Source of the DNA: Slackia isoflavoniconvertens
GTDB taxonomy: Bacteria > Actinomycetota > Coriobacteriia > Coriobacteriales > Eggerthellaceae
NCBI RefSeq assembly: GCF_003725955.1
Contig: NZ_QIBZ01000003.1
Span: 124,001-188,000 of the forward strand
Direction of reading: 5' to 3'
DNA length: 64,000 nucleotides
Shown here: piece by piece, positions 54,186-61,815 of the stretch
Numbering within the stretch: position 1 is the stretch's first letter
Layout of the letters: every line of letters begins with the position of its first letter
The notes under the pieces: model-generated
What the model saw: the letters and a program-made list of their open reading frames with translations, nothing else
What the model was told of the DNA's origin: nothing
Database searches by the model: none
Made by a program: the position numbers and the translations under genes

Positions 54186-55187
54186 TTATTCCGCGTTCGC
54201 GGGCGCCGCCTGCTCAACGCAGCCGCCACAGAGCACGGCGCGCGTGTTCGCGTAGTCGTCGCCACACGTGATGAGGGTGAACAGCTTCGTTACCGACGCC
54301 AAATCGACATCGGTCGGTGCGCCTACCGCGGAATCGTTGATGCGTGCCGTCATATATGAGCGCATGGCCGCTTCATCGGCGAAGTTCGGCTGCAAGATGT
54401 TCGTTTCCGTATTCTTCACAACATCGAGCGCATAGGTACGGCAACGATAATTCTGCGTGGGCGTCAAAATATAGAACGTGCGCGCTGCATCAAACGTCGC
54501 CTGATCGGTCATGGCCAGAATGTGCGCAAACATAGTTTCGTCATTCATGTTGTGGCCATAGATGAAGCTGTTCGAATCGGAGAAATCGCCCGCATTATCG
54601 GCGGAAAGGAAAATAGTGCCCTTGTGCACCAGGCCGCTCGTGCTACCCGTGAAGTCTTTCTGCAGGTATTCCTCGTCGTTTTCGCCCTGCACAATAGGAT
54701 AGTCGATGCTCGTGCCCGGCATGTACACCCATCCGACGATGTCTTCGTTCTGCTCGCGCAGCGCATCCCAGTTCACCGTCATATCGGCGAGCGCTGTTTC
54801 CTCTTTCGCCAAGCCCGATGTCGCGGAAATGTCGTCGTAGACCTTCGTGCCATGCCAATAGCCATAGCCAATAACGCCAAGCACGCCGAGCGAAACCGCA
54901 AGCACAATCGCGGCGACAATGAGGACGATCGTCCACACGCGGCTCTTTCCCGAACCGCCATGTTTGCCGCCGCGGCCGTGCTTGCCCCCGCCCATATTCG
55001 AACCGTAGTTGGCACGGGAATAATCGACGGCGTTTTGCGTCGACGGCCGCGCCGCACCACAAGCGTTGGCGGAATAGGGATTTGCCGCATGGCGAGGTTG
55101 CGCAGGGCGCGCAGAAACGAACCCACCCTGCTGGGCGGGCCCCTGCGCCGAATTCGCACGATAAGGGTTTTGTTTGTTCGTATTCAT
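54186..55187 (-). CDS. Class B sortase
   Basis: A 333-aa transpeptidase: Asn/Ala/Gly-rich cytoplasmic part, a helix (TIVLIVAAIVLAVSLGVLGVIGYGYW, residues 95-120), then the sortase domain with ADMTVNWDALREQNEDIVGWVYMPGTSIDYPIVQGENDEEYL, the catalytic His in FIYGHNMNDETMF, and TLITCGDDYANTR with catalytic Cys and Arg. The N-terminal tail before the helix is long for a class B sortase. No protein in the window bears a visible sorting signal. Confidence 0.9.
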   Translation of the reverse strand: MNTNKQNPYRANSAQGPAQQGGFVSARPAQPRHAANPYSANACGAARPSTQNAVDYSRANYGSNMGGGKHGRGGKHGGSGKSRVWTIVLIVAAIVLAVSLGVLGVIGYGYWHGTKVYDDISATSGLAKEETALADMTVNWDALREQNEDIVGWVYMPGTSIDYPIVQGENDEEYLQKDFTGSTSGLVHKGTIFLSADNAGDFSDSNSFIYGHNMNDETMFAHILAMTDQATFDAARTFYILTPTQNYRCRTYALDVVKNTETNILQPNFADEAAMRSYMTARINDSAVGAPTDVDLASVTKLFTLITCGDDYANTRAVLCGGCVEQAAPANAE

Positions 55188-55447
55188 GCTGCCCACTATA
55201 GAAGAAAGGGCGCAGCAGCACAAAGGAACTCCTGCCCAGTGCGCCTATTTTTCGCGAAGGCGGCACGCGGGCATCGTTTGGGCCGAATGCGACTCTCGTC
55301 GCCGCGCCCGCCACACATATCGCATGTTTTCGTCACATGCGCTCATCGCCTTTTCGTTGCGGGTTTCCGCGTGCCTCACCGCGCATCTTCCCGAGGGCGG
55401 TACAAAGGCGCGGAATCGCGCAACCAGAATTCTGTTCAAAAAGCGTG

Positions 55448-55591
55448 TCGAATGTGGCATGCGCGACCCGTTCCTAAGCGGTCAGGACGCATTACGCCTA
55501 ACCTTGCATGCAAAATCCCAGGTCACAAAGTATGCGACCTGGGGTTTCCTTTCCGAATACCCTTTCGAAAGCACGTAAATGCCACATTCGA
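55448..55591. repeat. 144-bp element with terminal inverted repeats
   Basis: TCGAATGTGGCAT (55448-55460) and its exact complement (55579-55591) are the ends, and TGTTC is shared just outside both. Inside, CCCAGGTC...GACCTGGG forms a small palindrome whose sequence AAACCCCAGGTCGC matches the core of the 40257 element. The 434-bp gap 55188-55621 has no gene. Confidence 0.6.
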
Positions 55592-55621
55592 GGCCCATTG
55601 TGAACAAAAACGCGAACGCAG

Positions 55622-57280
55622 CTACAACCCCAAGCGTTTTTCGAGCTCGTCGTTGATGATTTTCAACGCCTTCACGCGCGCGTAGTATTTGTTCGTGGAC
55701 TCAAGAATGCGCCACGGAGCATACGGCGTGCTCGTAAGGCGGAACATATCATCGACGGCAGCATCGTATTGCGGATGCTTGTCGCGATTGCGCCAATCTT
55801 CCGGCGTGATTTTCCATTGCTTGTCGGGATTGTTCTGACGATCGTTGAAGCGGTTGAGCTGCTCCTCGGGGCTTACCGCAACCCAGAATTTCAACAACAG
55901 CGCGCCCCATGCCTCAAGCTCGCCCTCGAATTCGTTGATCTCGTCGTAGGCGCGGCTCCATTCCGCGGGGCTCGCGAAACCTTCAACACGCTCAACAAGC
56001 ACGCGGCCATACCAGCTGCGGTCGTAAATCCCCACATGGCCAGCACGCGGCAGGCGCGTCCAGTAGCGCCACAGGTGCGGATGCGCAAGCTCGACTTTCG
56101 TGGGCGCTGGGCTGGGGAAAATAGTGTACGCGCGCGGGTCGATAGCCTGCGCCACGCGCTTGATGTTGCCGCCCTTGCCAGCCGCGTCGTCACCTTCATA
56201 CAGAACCATGAGCGGAACGCGGGCCAGGTACATTTTCAGCTCAAGCTCGGCGAAACGCTTCTGTTCGCGCTTAAGCGCTTCCTGATATTCTTCCCTGGTC
56301 AGCGCGAGCGTATGGTCGATATCGGCCAAACGCGGCGGGTTCTTCACGATGGTGAAGCGCGAATGCAGCGGCGCCTCTTCGGCCTGCTCGGCAGCCTGTG
56401 CGCGAGCAGCAGCCATCACGCGCTCGGTCTCTTCGGGCGTGCGGTCGCGCGGATCGGCCTGATCAAGAGCGCCGGCACTGTTGGCGGCAGCCTTCGCAGC
56501 GGCGGCTTCGGCGGCAGCATCGGGACCACTCGCAAGCGCGCGCTCCAGGGCACGCACGAGCGCCTTGGCAATTGCGATGTTCGCGGAACGCTTGTCCTCG
56601 CCGTTGACCATGGTCCAACGCGCGAAATCGAAATCAGTATTGCGCAAAAGCTCATCATAGCGCGCGTAAATCTCGTCGTAGTCCTTCACGGTGGCGAGCT
56701 CTTCGTCGCTCACGCGCCACGCGGTATCGGGATTGTCGTGAAGGCCCTTCAGGCGCTTCTTCTGTACGTCCTTCGAAATGTGGACAAAGAACTTCAGCAC
56801 CACGTAGCCATCGGCGGAAAGCTGCCGCTCGAACTCGCTCACAGCGCGCCTGTAAGCCTGCAGGTGGGCCGCATGATTCGCCTCGGAATCGGTGTACACC
56901 AAACGACGTGCGGCCGCCGTGTACCACCCGCGTTCGTACAGCGTCATGTCGCCGCGGGGGCCAAGCGCCTGCCAGAATTCCTGCATGAGCGGCTCGAAGC
57001 CGGTAACGCCCGAGCCCATATCGCGAAAACGAGCCGCGCCTTCCTCGTCGAAATTCGATAGCACATGCATGTGCGTCGCGCGCGCGTCGAGCTCGTAGAC
57101 CAAATCGCCAATGCGGCTCCCCTTGCCTGCGCCGTTCCAGCCTTCGAACAATGCAACGACGCCCACGCCCTTCTTGCGGGCCTCTTGCTGCAGCACTACG
57201 AGTTTCGCAATAAGTTCGTCGTGCAGGGGCTTGTATTCTTCCTTCGACATTTTCGCCGAAAGATCAACTTGTTCCAGCAT
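55622..57280 (-). CDS. Two-domain PPK2-family polyphosphate phosphotransferase (Pap-like)
   Basis: A 552-aa enzyme with two PPK2 domains. Domain 1 has FEGWNGAGKGSRIGDL (P-loop) and a degenerate LYERGWYTAAARRLV; domain 2 has YEGDDAAGKGGNIKRV and the complete DRSWYGRVLVERVEGF. Two-domain PPK2 proteins of this kind transfer phosphate from polyphosphate to AMP (Pap), and the second domain is normally the active one. The linker is Ala-rich. It is divergent from ppk1, which points to co-regulation. Confidence 0.9.
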   Translation of the reverse strand: MLEQVDLSAKMSKEEYKPLHDELIAKLVVLQQEARKKGVGVVALFEGWNGAGKGSRIGDLVYELDARATHMHVLSNFDEEGAARFRDMGSGVTGFEPLMQEFWQALGPRGDMTLYERGWYTAAARRLVYTDSEANHAAHLQAYRRAVSEFERQLSADGYVVLKFFVHISKDVQKKRLKGLHDNPDTAWRVSDEELATVKDYDEIYARYDELLRNTDFDFARWTMVNGEDKRSANIAIAKALVRALERALASGPDAAAEAAAAKAAANSAGALDQADPRDRTPEETERVMAAARAQAAEQAEEAPLHSRFTIVKNPPRLADIDHTLALTREEYQEALKREQKRFAELELKMYLARVPLMVLYEGDDAAGKGGNIKRVAQAIDPRAYTIFPSPAPTKVELAHPHLWRYWTRLPRAGHVGIYDRSWYGRVLVERVEGFASPAEWSRAYDEINEFEGELEAWGALLLKFWVAVSPEEQLNRFNDRQNNPDKQWKITPEDWRNRDKHPQYDAAVDDMFRLTSTPYAPWRILESTNKYYARVKALKIINDELEKRLGL

Positions 57281-57523
57281 ATGAATCCCCTTTCACATTG
57301 TGCGTTGGCCCAATTATGCGTCAACGTCGCCCACGAGCGAGGCGGCAACGGACATTTCGTGCAACTGTTTACACGTCGTTGCGGGCTTGGCGCAGGCATT
57401 TGAGGCAAGCTTGCCTGTCGCCCGTGCGCCAAAACGAATCTTCGCGTCGCACGCACGCCGAATTCAGTTTCCCCCGCGCCCATTCCGCACCCATTTCGCC
57501 CTTAAACGTGCCGAACATACACC

Positions 57524-57583
57524 GATGTGCTCAACGCTACGAGCATTTAGCACATGTCGAATGCTCGTAGCGTTTAGCACATC
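57524..57583. repeat. REPIN-like double palindrome between ppk2 and ppk1
   Basis: Two REP-like units facing each other: GATGTGCTCAACGCTACGAGCATT (57524) and its complement with one mismatch, separated by 12 bp, so the 24-bp arms give a 60-bp cruciform. The centre motif CGCTACGAGCA is that of the other copies. It lies in the 556-bp divergent region (57281-57836) together with the ppk1 promoter; no gene is seen there. Confidence 0.75.
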
Positions 57584-57733
57584 GGCACCTTTCTGCAGCA
57601 TGCATTCGCCTCGCAGCCGCCCTCGGCATTCGTCCGCTCCCCAGCATTCTCCCACTCGCACCCCGCAAGGCGCCTTTCGCTAAATCGGTGCAAAGCCTTG
57701 GGTTTGTGCAAATTCATAGCATCTGCTTATCGG

Positions 57734-57739
57734 TATAAT
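57734..57739 (+). promoter_or_regulatory. Possible -10 element of ppk1
   Basis: A perfect TATAAT, about 98 bp before the ppk1 start; a possible -35 (ATTCAT) lies 16 bp upstream. An AGGGAGGAA ribosome site precedes the ATG. Confidence 0.5.
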
Positions 57740-57836
57740 GGTTAGTAGCTGATGCGCTTTTTCAGGAGAATACGCCCCATATCTATGCGATTTGGTGCAT
57801 TTCCCCTGTTCTCGATGCACATGAGGGAGGAATATC

Positions 57837-60560
57837 ATGGGTGAGGAAAACGAAGCAAAGGCCACTGTCGCAGAGGTAGACGACACGAAAAAGGCCAAGA
57901 AGCCGAAGGCCGATCGTCTCGAGAAAAAAATCGTACGCCCGGCGCACAAGTCCTATATGCAGAACCGTGAGCTTTCATGGCTCGAGTTCAACAAGCGCGT
58001 GCTCGACCAATCCATCGACCCGCACGTTCCCTTGCTTGAGCGCCTGAAATTCATCTCTATCTGGCGCAGCAACTTACAGGAATTCTTCATGGTGCGCGTC
58101 GGCAGCCTTACCGATCTTGAGCTCGCGAAAGAAATGGTGTTCGACTCGAAGACCGGCATGACGCCACGCGAACAGCTCGATGCCGTGTATGCGCGCGTGC
58201 GCGAACTCACGCCCATCGCAGCCGAAGATTTCCGCCAAACGCGCCACCTGCTCGATGATGCAGGCATCCACCAGCTCTACCCCGACGAGCTCACGCCCGC
58301 CCAGCACAGAGAGCTCATGGATTATCTGGACTGCAACGTGCTGCCGCTCGTGTCGCCCCAGATCATTAACGCAACGCACCCGTTCCCTCACTTGGAAAAC
58401 GGCGCGCTCTATATCGCCGTGCGCCTCGATGAGGAAGCCGAAGCCGAAGCGCTGCCCGAAAACGCTACCAAAGCCGAGCGCAAAGCCGCGCGCGCCAAAG
58501 CGGCCGAAAACGTACTCATGGGCATCATCCCCATGCCTCGCAACTGCCCGCGCATGATCGAGCTCACGGGTGAAAACGGCAAATACTCGTTTATTCTGCT
58601 CGAACACGCGCTCGAGATGGTCGCCGACAAGATTTTCGAGATGTATCCGGTGAAATACGCCAACGTGATTCAGGTCACGCGCAACGCCGATCTCGATACG
58701 GCCGAAGAATCCGACGAATACGATGAGGACTTCCGCAGCCATATGCAGCGCATCTTGAAGAAGCGCGGCCGCCTGGCTCCCGTTCGCCTCGAAAGCGAGC
58801 GCCCGCTGTCATACACAACCGATAAATTCCTGCGCGAAAAGCTCGGCCTGAAGAAGCAGCAGGCCTACACCGTTGGCATGCCGCTCGACATGGGCTACGC
58901 GTTTGCCCTCATGGGCAAGGCCCCCAAAGCAATCGCCGAGCCGCTCATGGACGAACCGGCAAGCCCGCAATGGCCCGCATCGCTTTCGCGCAAAGAGCGC
59001 ATCACCGACCAGGTGCTTCGCCACGACGTGCTGCTCTCTTACCCGTATGAAACCATGGACGCGTTCGTGAAGCTGCTCCAGGAAGCCGCGGTCGACCCCG
59101 ACGTCGTGAGCATCAAAATCACGCTGTACCGCTTGGCAAGCCAATCGCGCCTGGCCGAGGCCCTTATTACCGCAGCTGAAAACGGCAAAGACGTGACCGC
59201 ACTGTTCGAGCTGCGTGCGCGTTTCGACGAGAGCAACAACATCGAGTGGTCCCAACGCTTTGAGCAGGCCGGATGCAACATCATCTACGGCTTCCACGAC
59301 TACAAGGTGCACTCGAAGATCTGCGCCATCACGCGCCGCAGCGAAGGCGGCCTGCAGTTCATCACGCAGCTCGGCACGGGCAATTACAACGAGAAAACCG
59401 CCAAGCTCTACACCGACCTTTCCATGATTACCGCCGACCCCGTAGTTGGCCAGGATGCCGCGCGCTTCTTCCGCAGCATGCAGCTTGAAAGCGCGTCGAG
59501 CGACTACAAGGAGCTGCGTGTGGCGCCGCTCATGATCAAGCCGCGCATGTGCGAGGCCATCGACGGCGAAATCGCGAAGGCGAAAGCCGGCAAGCCCGCT
59601 CGCATCCTTATGAAGAGCAACGCGATCACCGACCGCGATATGATTGAAAAGCTTACCGAAGCAAGCCGCGCGGGCGTGAAAATCACCATGCTGGTACGCG
59701 GCATTTCGTGCCTGGTTCCCGGCATTCCCGGCAAAACCGAGAACATTCGCATCGTAAGCGTGGTTGGCCGCCTGCTCGAGCACTCGCGCATCTACGCATT
59801 CGGCGTGGGCGACGAAACCACGGTATTCCTTTCGAGCGCCGACCTTATGACGCGCAACCTGGACAAACGCGTGGAAATCGCCTGGCCAGTAAACGATCCC
59901 ACACTGCGCGCCCGCGTGCTCGACTACTTCACGACCATGCTCTCTGACACCGCGAAGCTGCGCGAGCTGCAAAGCGACGGCACGTTTACCGACCTGTGTG
60001 CCTTCGTTCCCGAGGGCCGCAACCCGTTCGACGCGCAAGACCACCTCATCAAAGAGGCCTATATCGCCGCCGAACGCGCCCGCGCTACCGGCCTGACGTC
60101 TCCCCAGTTCGTCGACGCAGCGGTGAGCGGCACCCCTGCAACCGCGCCCACGCTTTCTTCCACCATGGCCGATATGGCAGAAGACGCCAAGGAAGATTTC
60201 GTGACCGCTGAGGAGGTTGAACAGAGCGAGGGGAGCGAAAGCGAAACCACCGCTGAAAGCGAAGCCACCGTCGAAACCGAGGCTGAGACCGCAAGCGAGA
60301 GCGAAGCCAAAACCGATCCCCAGGCCGAAACCGAGACCAAGGGAAAACATGCTGCCGTCGAGGCGAATCCCGCTTCCTTGGAAAAAGCACCTCTCGAAAT
60401 TACCATCGACGATGAGCCCAAGAAGGAAGACGCGAAGGCTTCCATCGAGGCCACGACGCCTACCGCTTGCGCCGCGCCTGCCGCCACCCAAACAAAAAAG
60501 CCGCAGCCTGCCCCTACACCGAAGAAAAAGGGCTTCTTTGCCCGCCTTTTCGGCAGGTAA
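57837..60560 (+). CDS. ppk: Polyphosphate kinase 1
   Basis: Makes polyphosphate from ATP (reversible). Core of about 700 aa with the N, H, C1 and C2 domains: NRELSWLEFNKRVLDQSID, SNLQEFFMVRVG, catalytic-type His segments DYKVHSKICAITRR and EHSRIYAFGVGDETTVFLSSADLMTRNLDKRVEI. Beyond it is a tail of about 170 residues, very acidic (Glu/Thr/Ser) and then Pro/Lys, ending KKKGFFARLFGR. Total 907 aa; most Ppk1 are 690-740. The tail looks disordered and could anchor or regulate the enzyme. Confidence 0.95.
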   Translation: MGEENEAKATVAEVDDTKKAKKPKADRLEKKIVRPAHKSYMQNRELSWLEFNKRVLDQSIDPHVPLLERLKFISIWRSNLQEFFMVRVGSLTDLELAKEMVFDSKTGMTPREQLDAVYARVRELTPIAAEDFRQTRHLLDDAGIHQLYPDELTPAQHRELMDYLDCNVLPLVSPQIINATHPFPHLENGALYIAVRLDEEAEAEALPENATKAERKAARAKAAENVLMGIIPMPRNCPRMIELTGENGKYSFILLEHALEMVADKIFEMYPVKYANVIQVTRNADLDTAEESDEYDEDFRSHMQRILKKRGRLAPVRLESERPLSYTTDKFLREKLGLKKQQAYTVGMPLDMGYAFALMGKAPKAIAEPLMDEPASPQWPASLSRKERITDQVLRHDVLLSYPYETMDAFVKLLQEAAVDPDVVSIKITLYRLASQSRLAEALITAAENGKDVTALFELRARFDESNNIEWSQRFEQAGCNIIYGFHDYKVHSKICAITRRSEGGLQFITQLGTGNYNEKTAKLYTDLSMITADPVVGQDAARFFRSMQLESASSDYKELRVAPLMIKPRMCEAIDGEIAKAKAGKPARILMKSNAITDRDMIEKLTEASRAGVKITMLVRGISCLVPGIPGKTENIRIVSVVGRLLEHSRIYAFGVGDETTVFLSSADLMTRNLDKRVEIAWPVNDPTLRARVLDYFTTMLSDTAKLRELQSDGTFTDLCAFVPEGRNPFDAQDHLIKEAYIAAERARATGLTSPQFVDAAVSGTPATAPTLSSTMADMAEDAKEDFVTAEEVEQSEGSESETTAESEATVETEAETASESEAKTDPQAETETKGKHAAVEANPASLEKAPLEITIDDEPKKEDAKASIEATTPTACAAPAATQTKKPQPAPTPKKKGFFARLFGR

Positions 60561-60596
60561 GCCGCTCAAACGCATGCAACGATAAATTTTGATGAT

Positions 60597-60630
60597 GGGC
60601 TCTCGTTTTATCACGAGGGCCTATTTTTTT
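60597..60630 (+). terminator. Terminator after ppk1
   Basis: GGCTCTCGT/ACGAGGGCC with a 6-nt loop and TATTTTTTT after it, 37 bp past the ppk1 stop. Confidence 0.88.
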
Positions 60631-60702
60631 CACCTAGGTTTCCGCAGCTCATAGCGCCGCGCGGGCGTATAGTGTTGTTGTCTCTTTGACGAGGAGGGGA
60701 TT

Positions 60703-61485
60703 ATGGGAGATTCGCCAGAGAAACCGAAAACAGGAAACGTGCAGGTGCTCGAAAGGGCATTCGATTTGCTCGAAGCGCTCGCCCAATCGCGCGAGCCTCT
60801 AGGTCTTTCGGCGCTCGCAACGCAAACCTGCATGAGCAAGTCGACCGTGCACCGCATTTTGGCCACCATGCTCGAACGCGACTACGTCACGAAAACGCTC
60901 AATGGAGCCTACGCGATTGGGCCAAAACTTTTCAGCATGCTGAGTTACCACATCAATTCGCTCGAACTGCAGGTCGAAGCCAAGCCACATCTTGCCGCGC
61001 TTGAGCGAGAGCTGAAACTGCCCGCATATTTAGGCGTGCTCGACGGACCGTTCGTCTCTATCATTTCGAAAGAAGCCACCAACAGAGCCGACGAACTATT
61101 CACACGCGTAGGCAAACGCTATCCCGCGCACTGTTCCTCTATGGGGAAATGCCTGCTCGCATGCCTTTCCGCCGACGAGCTGGAAGAAACACTCTATGGA
61201 TTCACGTTCGAGGCGCACACGGCCAACACCATCACGAACAAACAGGAGTTCTTGAAATATCTGCATGGCGTGCGTCGTCGCGGATGGGCCGTCGATTGCG
61301 AGGAGTCCGAGGCGAACCACCGCTGCCTCGCGGCGCCCATCTTCGATTTCTCAGGCGACGCCATTGCCGCCGTAGGCGTGAGCGGCTCGAACGCCGACAT
61401 GCCTGAAAGCGAATTCGAAACCATGGCGCATTCCGTCGTGAAAGCCGCCCGCAATATCTCGCTTTCCATGGGCTACGTGATGTAG
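60703..61485 (+). CDS. IclR family transcriptional regulator
   Basis: A 260-aa regulator: N-terminal winged helix (GLSALATQTCMSKSTVHRILATMLERDYVTKTLNGAYAIGPKLF) and an effector-binding IclR domain (VSIISKEATN, CSSMGKCLLACLSADELEE, GWAVDCEESEANHRCLAAPIFD). IclR proteins often repress or activate catabolic genes for small aromatic or keto acids. GAGGAGG precedes the ATG. It converges with the flavoprotein gene 61816; whether it controls that gene is unknown. Confidence 0.93.
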   Translation: MGDSPEKPKTGNVQVLERAFDLLEALAQSREPLGLSALATQTCMSKSTVHRILATMLERDYVTKTLNGAYAIGPKLFSMLSYHINSLELQVEAKPHLAALERELKLPAYLGVLDGPFVSIISKEATNRADELFTRVGKRYPAHCSSMGKCLLACLSADELEETLYGFTFEAHTANTITNKQEFLKYLHGVRRRGWAVDCEESEANHRCLAAPIFDFSGDAIAAVGVSGSNADMPESEFETMAHSVVKAARNISLSMGYVM

Positions 61486-61491
61486 ATTAGT

Positions 61492-61694
61492 TTCGCCGTT
61501 CTTCCGAACGGCGAAAACGCTCGATGCCACGCGGCAAGCCGGCGGCGCATTTCGGGTTCAATCTGCGGCTCGCGTACCGAAGTACGCTGAGCCCAGCTGA
61601 GCTGGGCGCGCCCGCTCGGGCGCATAGGCAGGAATTGAAAATGCCACAGGCATTTTCAACGCCTGAACTGCACTCACCAGCTTGCCGCTCGCTA
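61492..61694 (+). repeat. Structured intergenic element after the iclR gene
   Basis: Begins 7 bp past the stop: hairpin TTCGCCGTTC-TTCC-GAACGGCGAA, then CGATGCCACG, arm CGGCAAGC (61532) pairing exactly with GCTTGCCG (61680), and the end GCTCGCTA. Inside are four further perfect hairpins: GCGTAC-CGAA-GTACGC, GCCCAGCT/AGCTGGGC, GCGCCC/GGGCGC and TTGAAAATGCC/GGCATTTTCAA. About 200 nt; the best-folded copy. Confidence 0.78.
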
Positions 61695-61777
61695 CATTTG
61701 ATGCAGATGGATTTCTTTCTGCCATTAATCGCAACCCCGCCGACCGGGAAGGATGGGTCGGCGGGGTTGTGTCTCAA

Positions 61778-61808
61778 ACCTGTTAAACGCTACGAGCATT
61801 TAACAGGT
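61778..61808. repeat. REP-like palindrome
   Basis: Identical in all 31 bp to the copy at 50272. It lies 8 bp past the stop of the flavoprotein gene (minus strand). Confidence 0.75.
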
Positions 61809-61815
61809 CCCTGTC

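Noticed and set aside
55174-55578. 134-aa frame over the 55-kb repeat element
   Set aside because: It reads through an inverted repeat, has no ribosome site and biased Arg/His composition.
58809-60614. 601-aa open frame antisense to ppk1
   Set aside because: Shadow frame; ppk1 motifs are unambiguous on the other strand.
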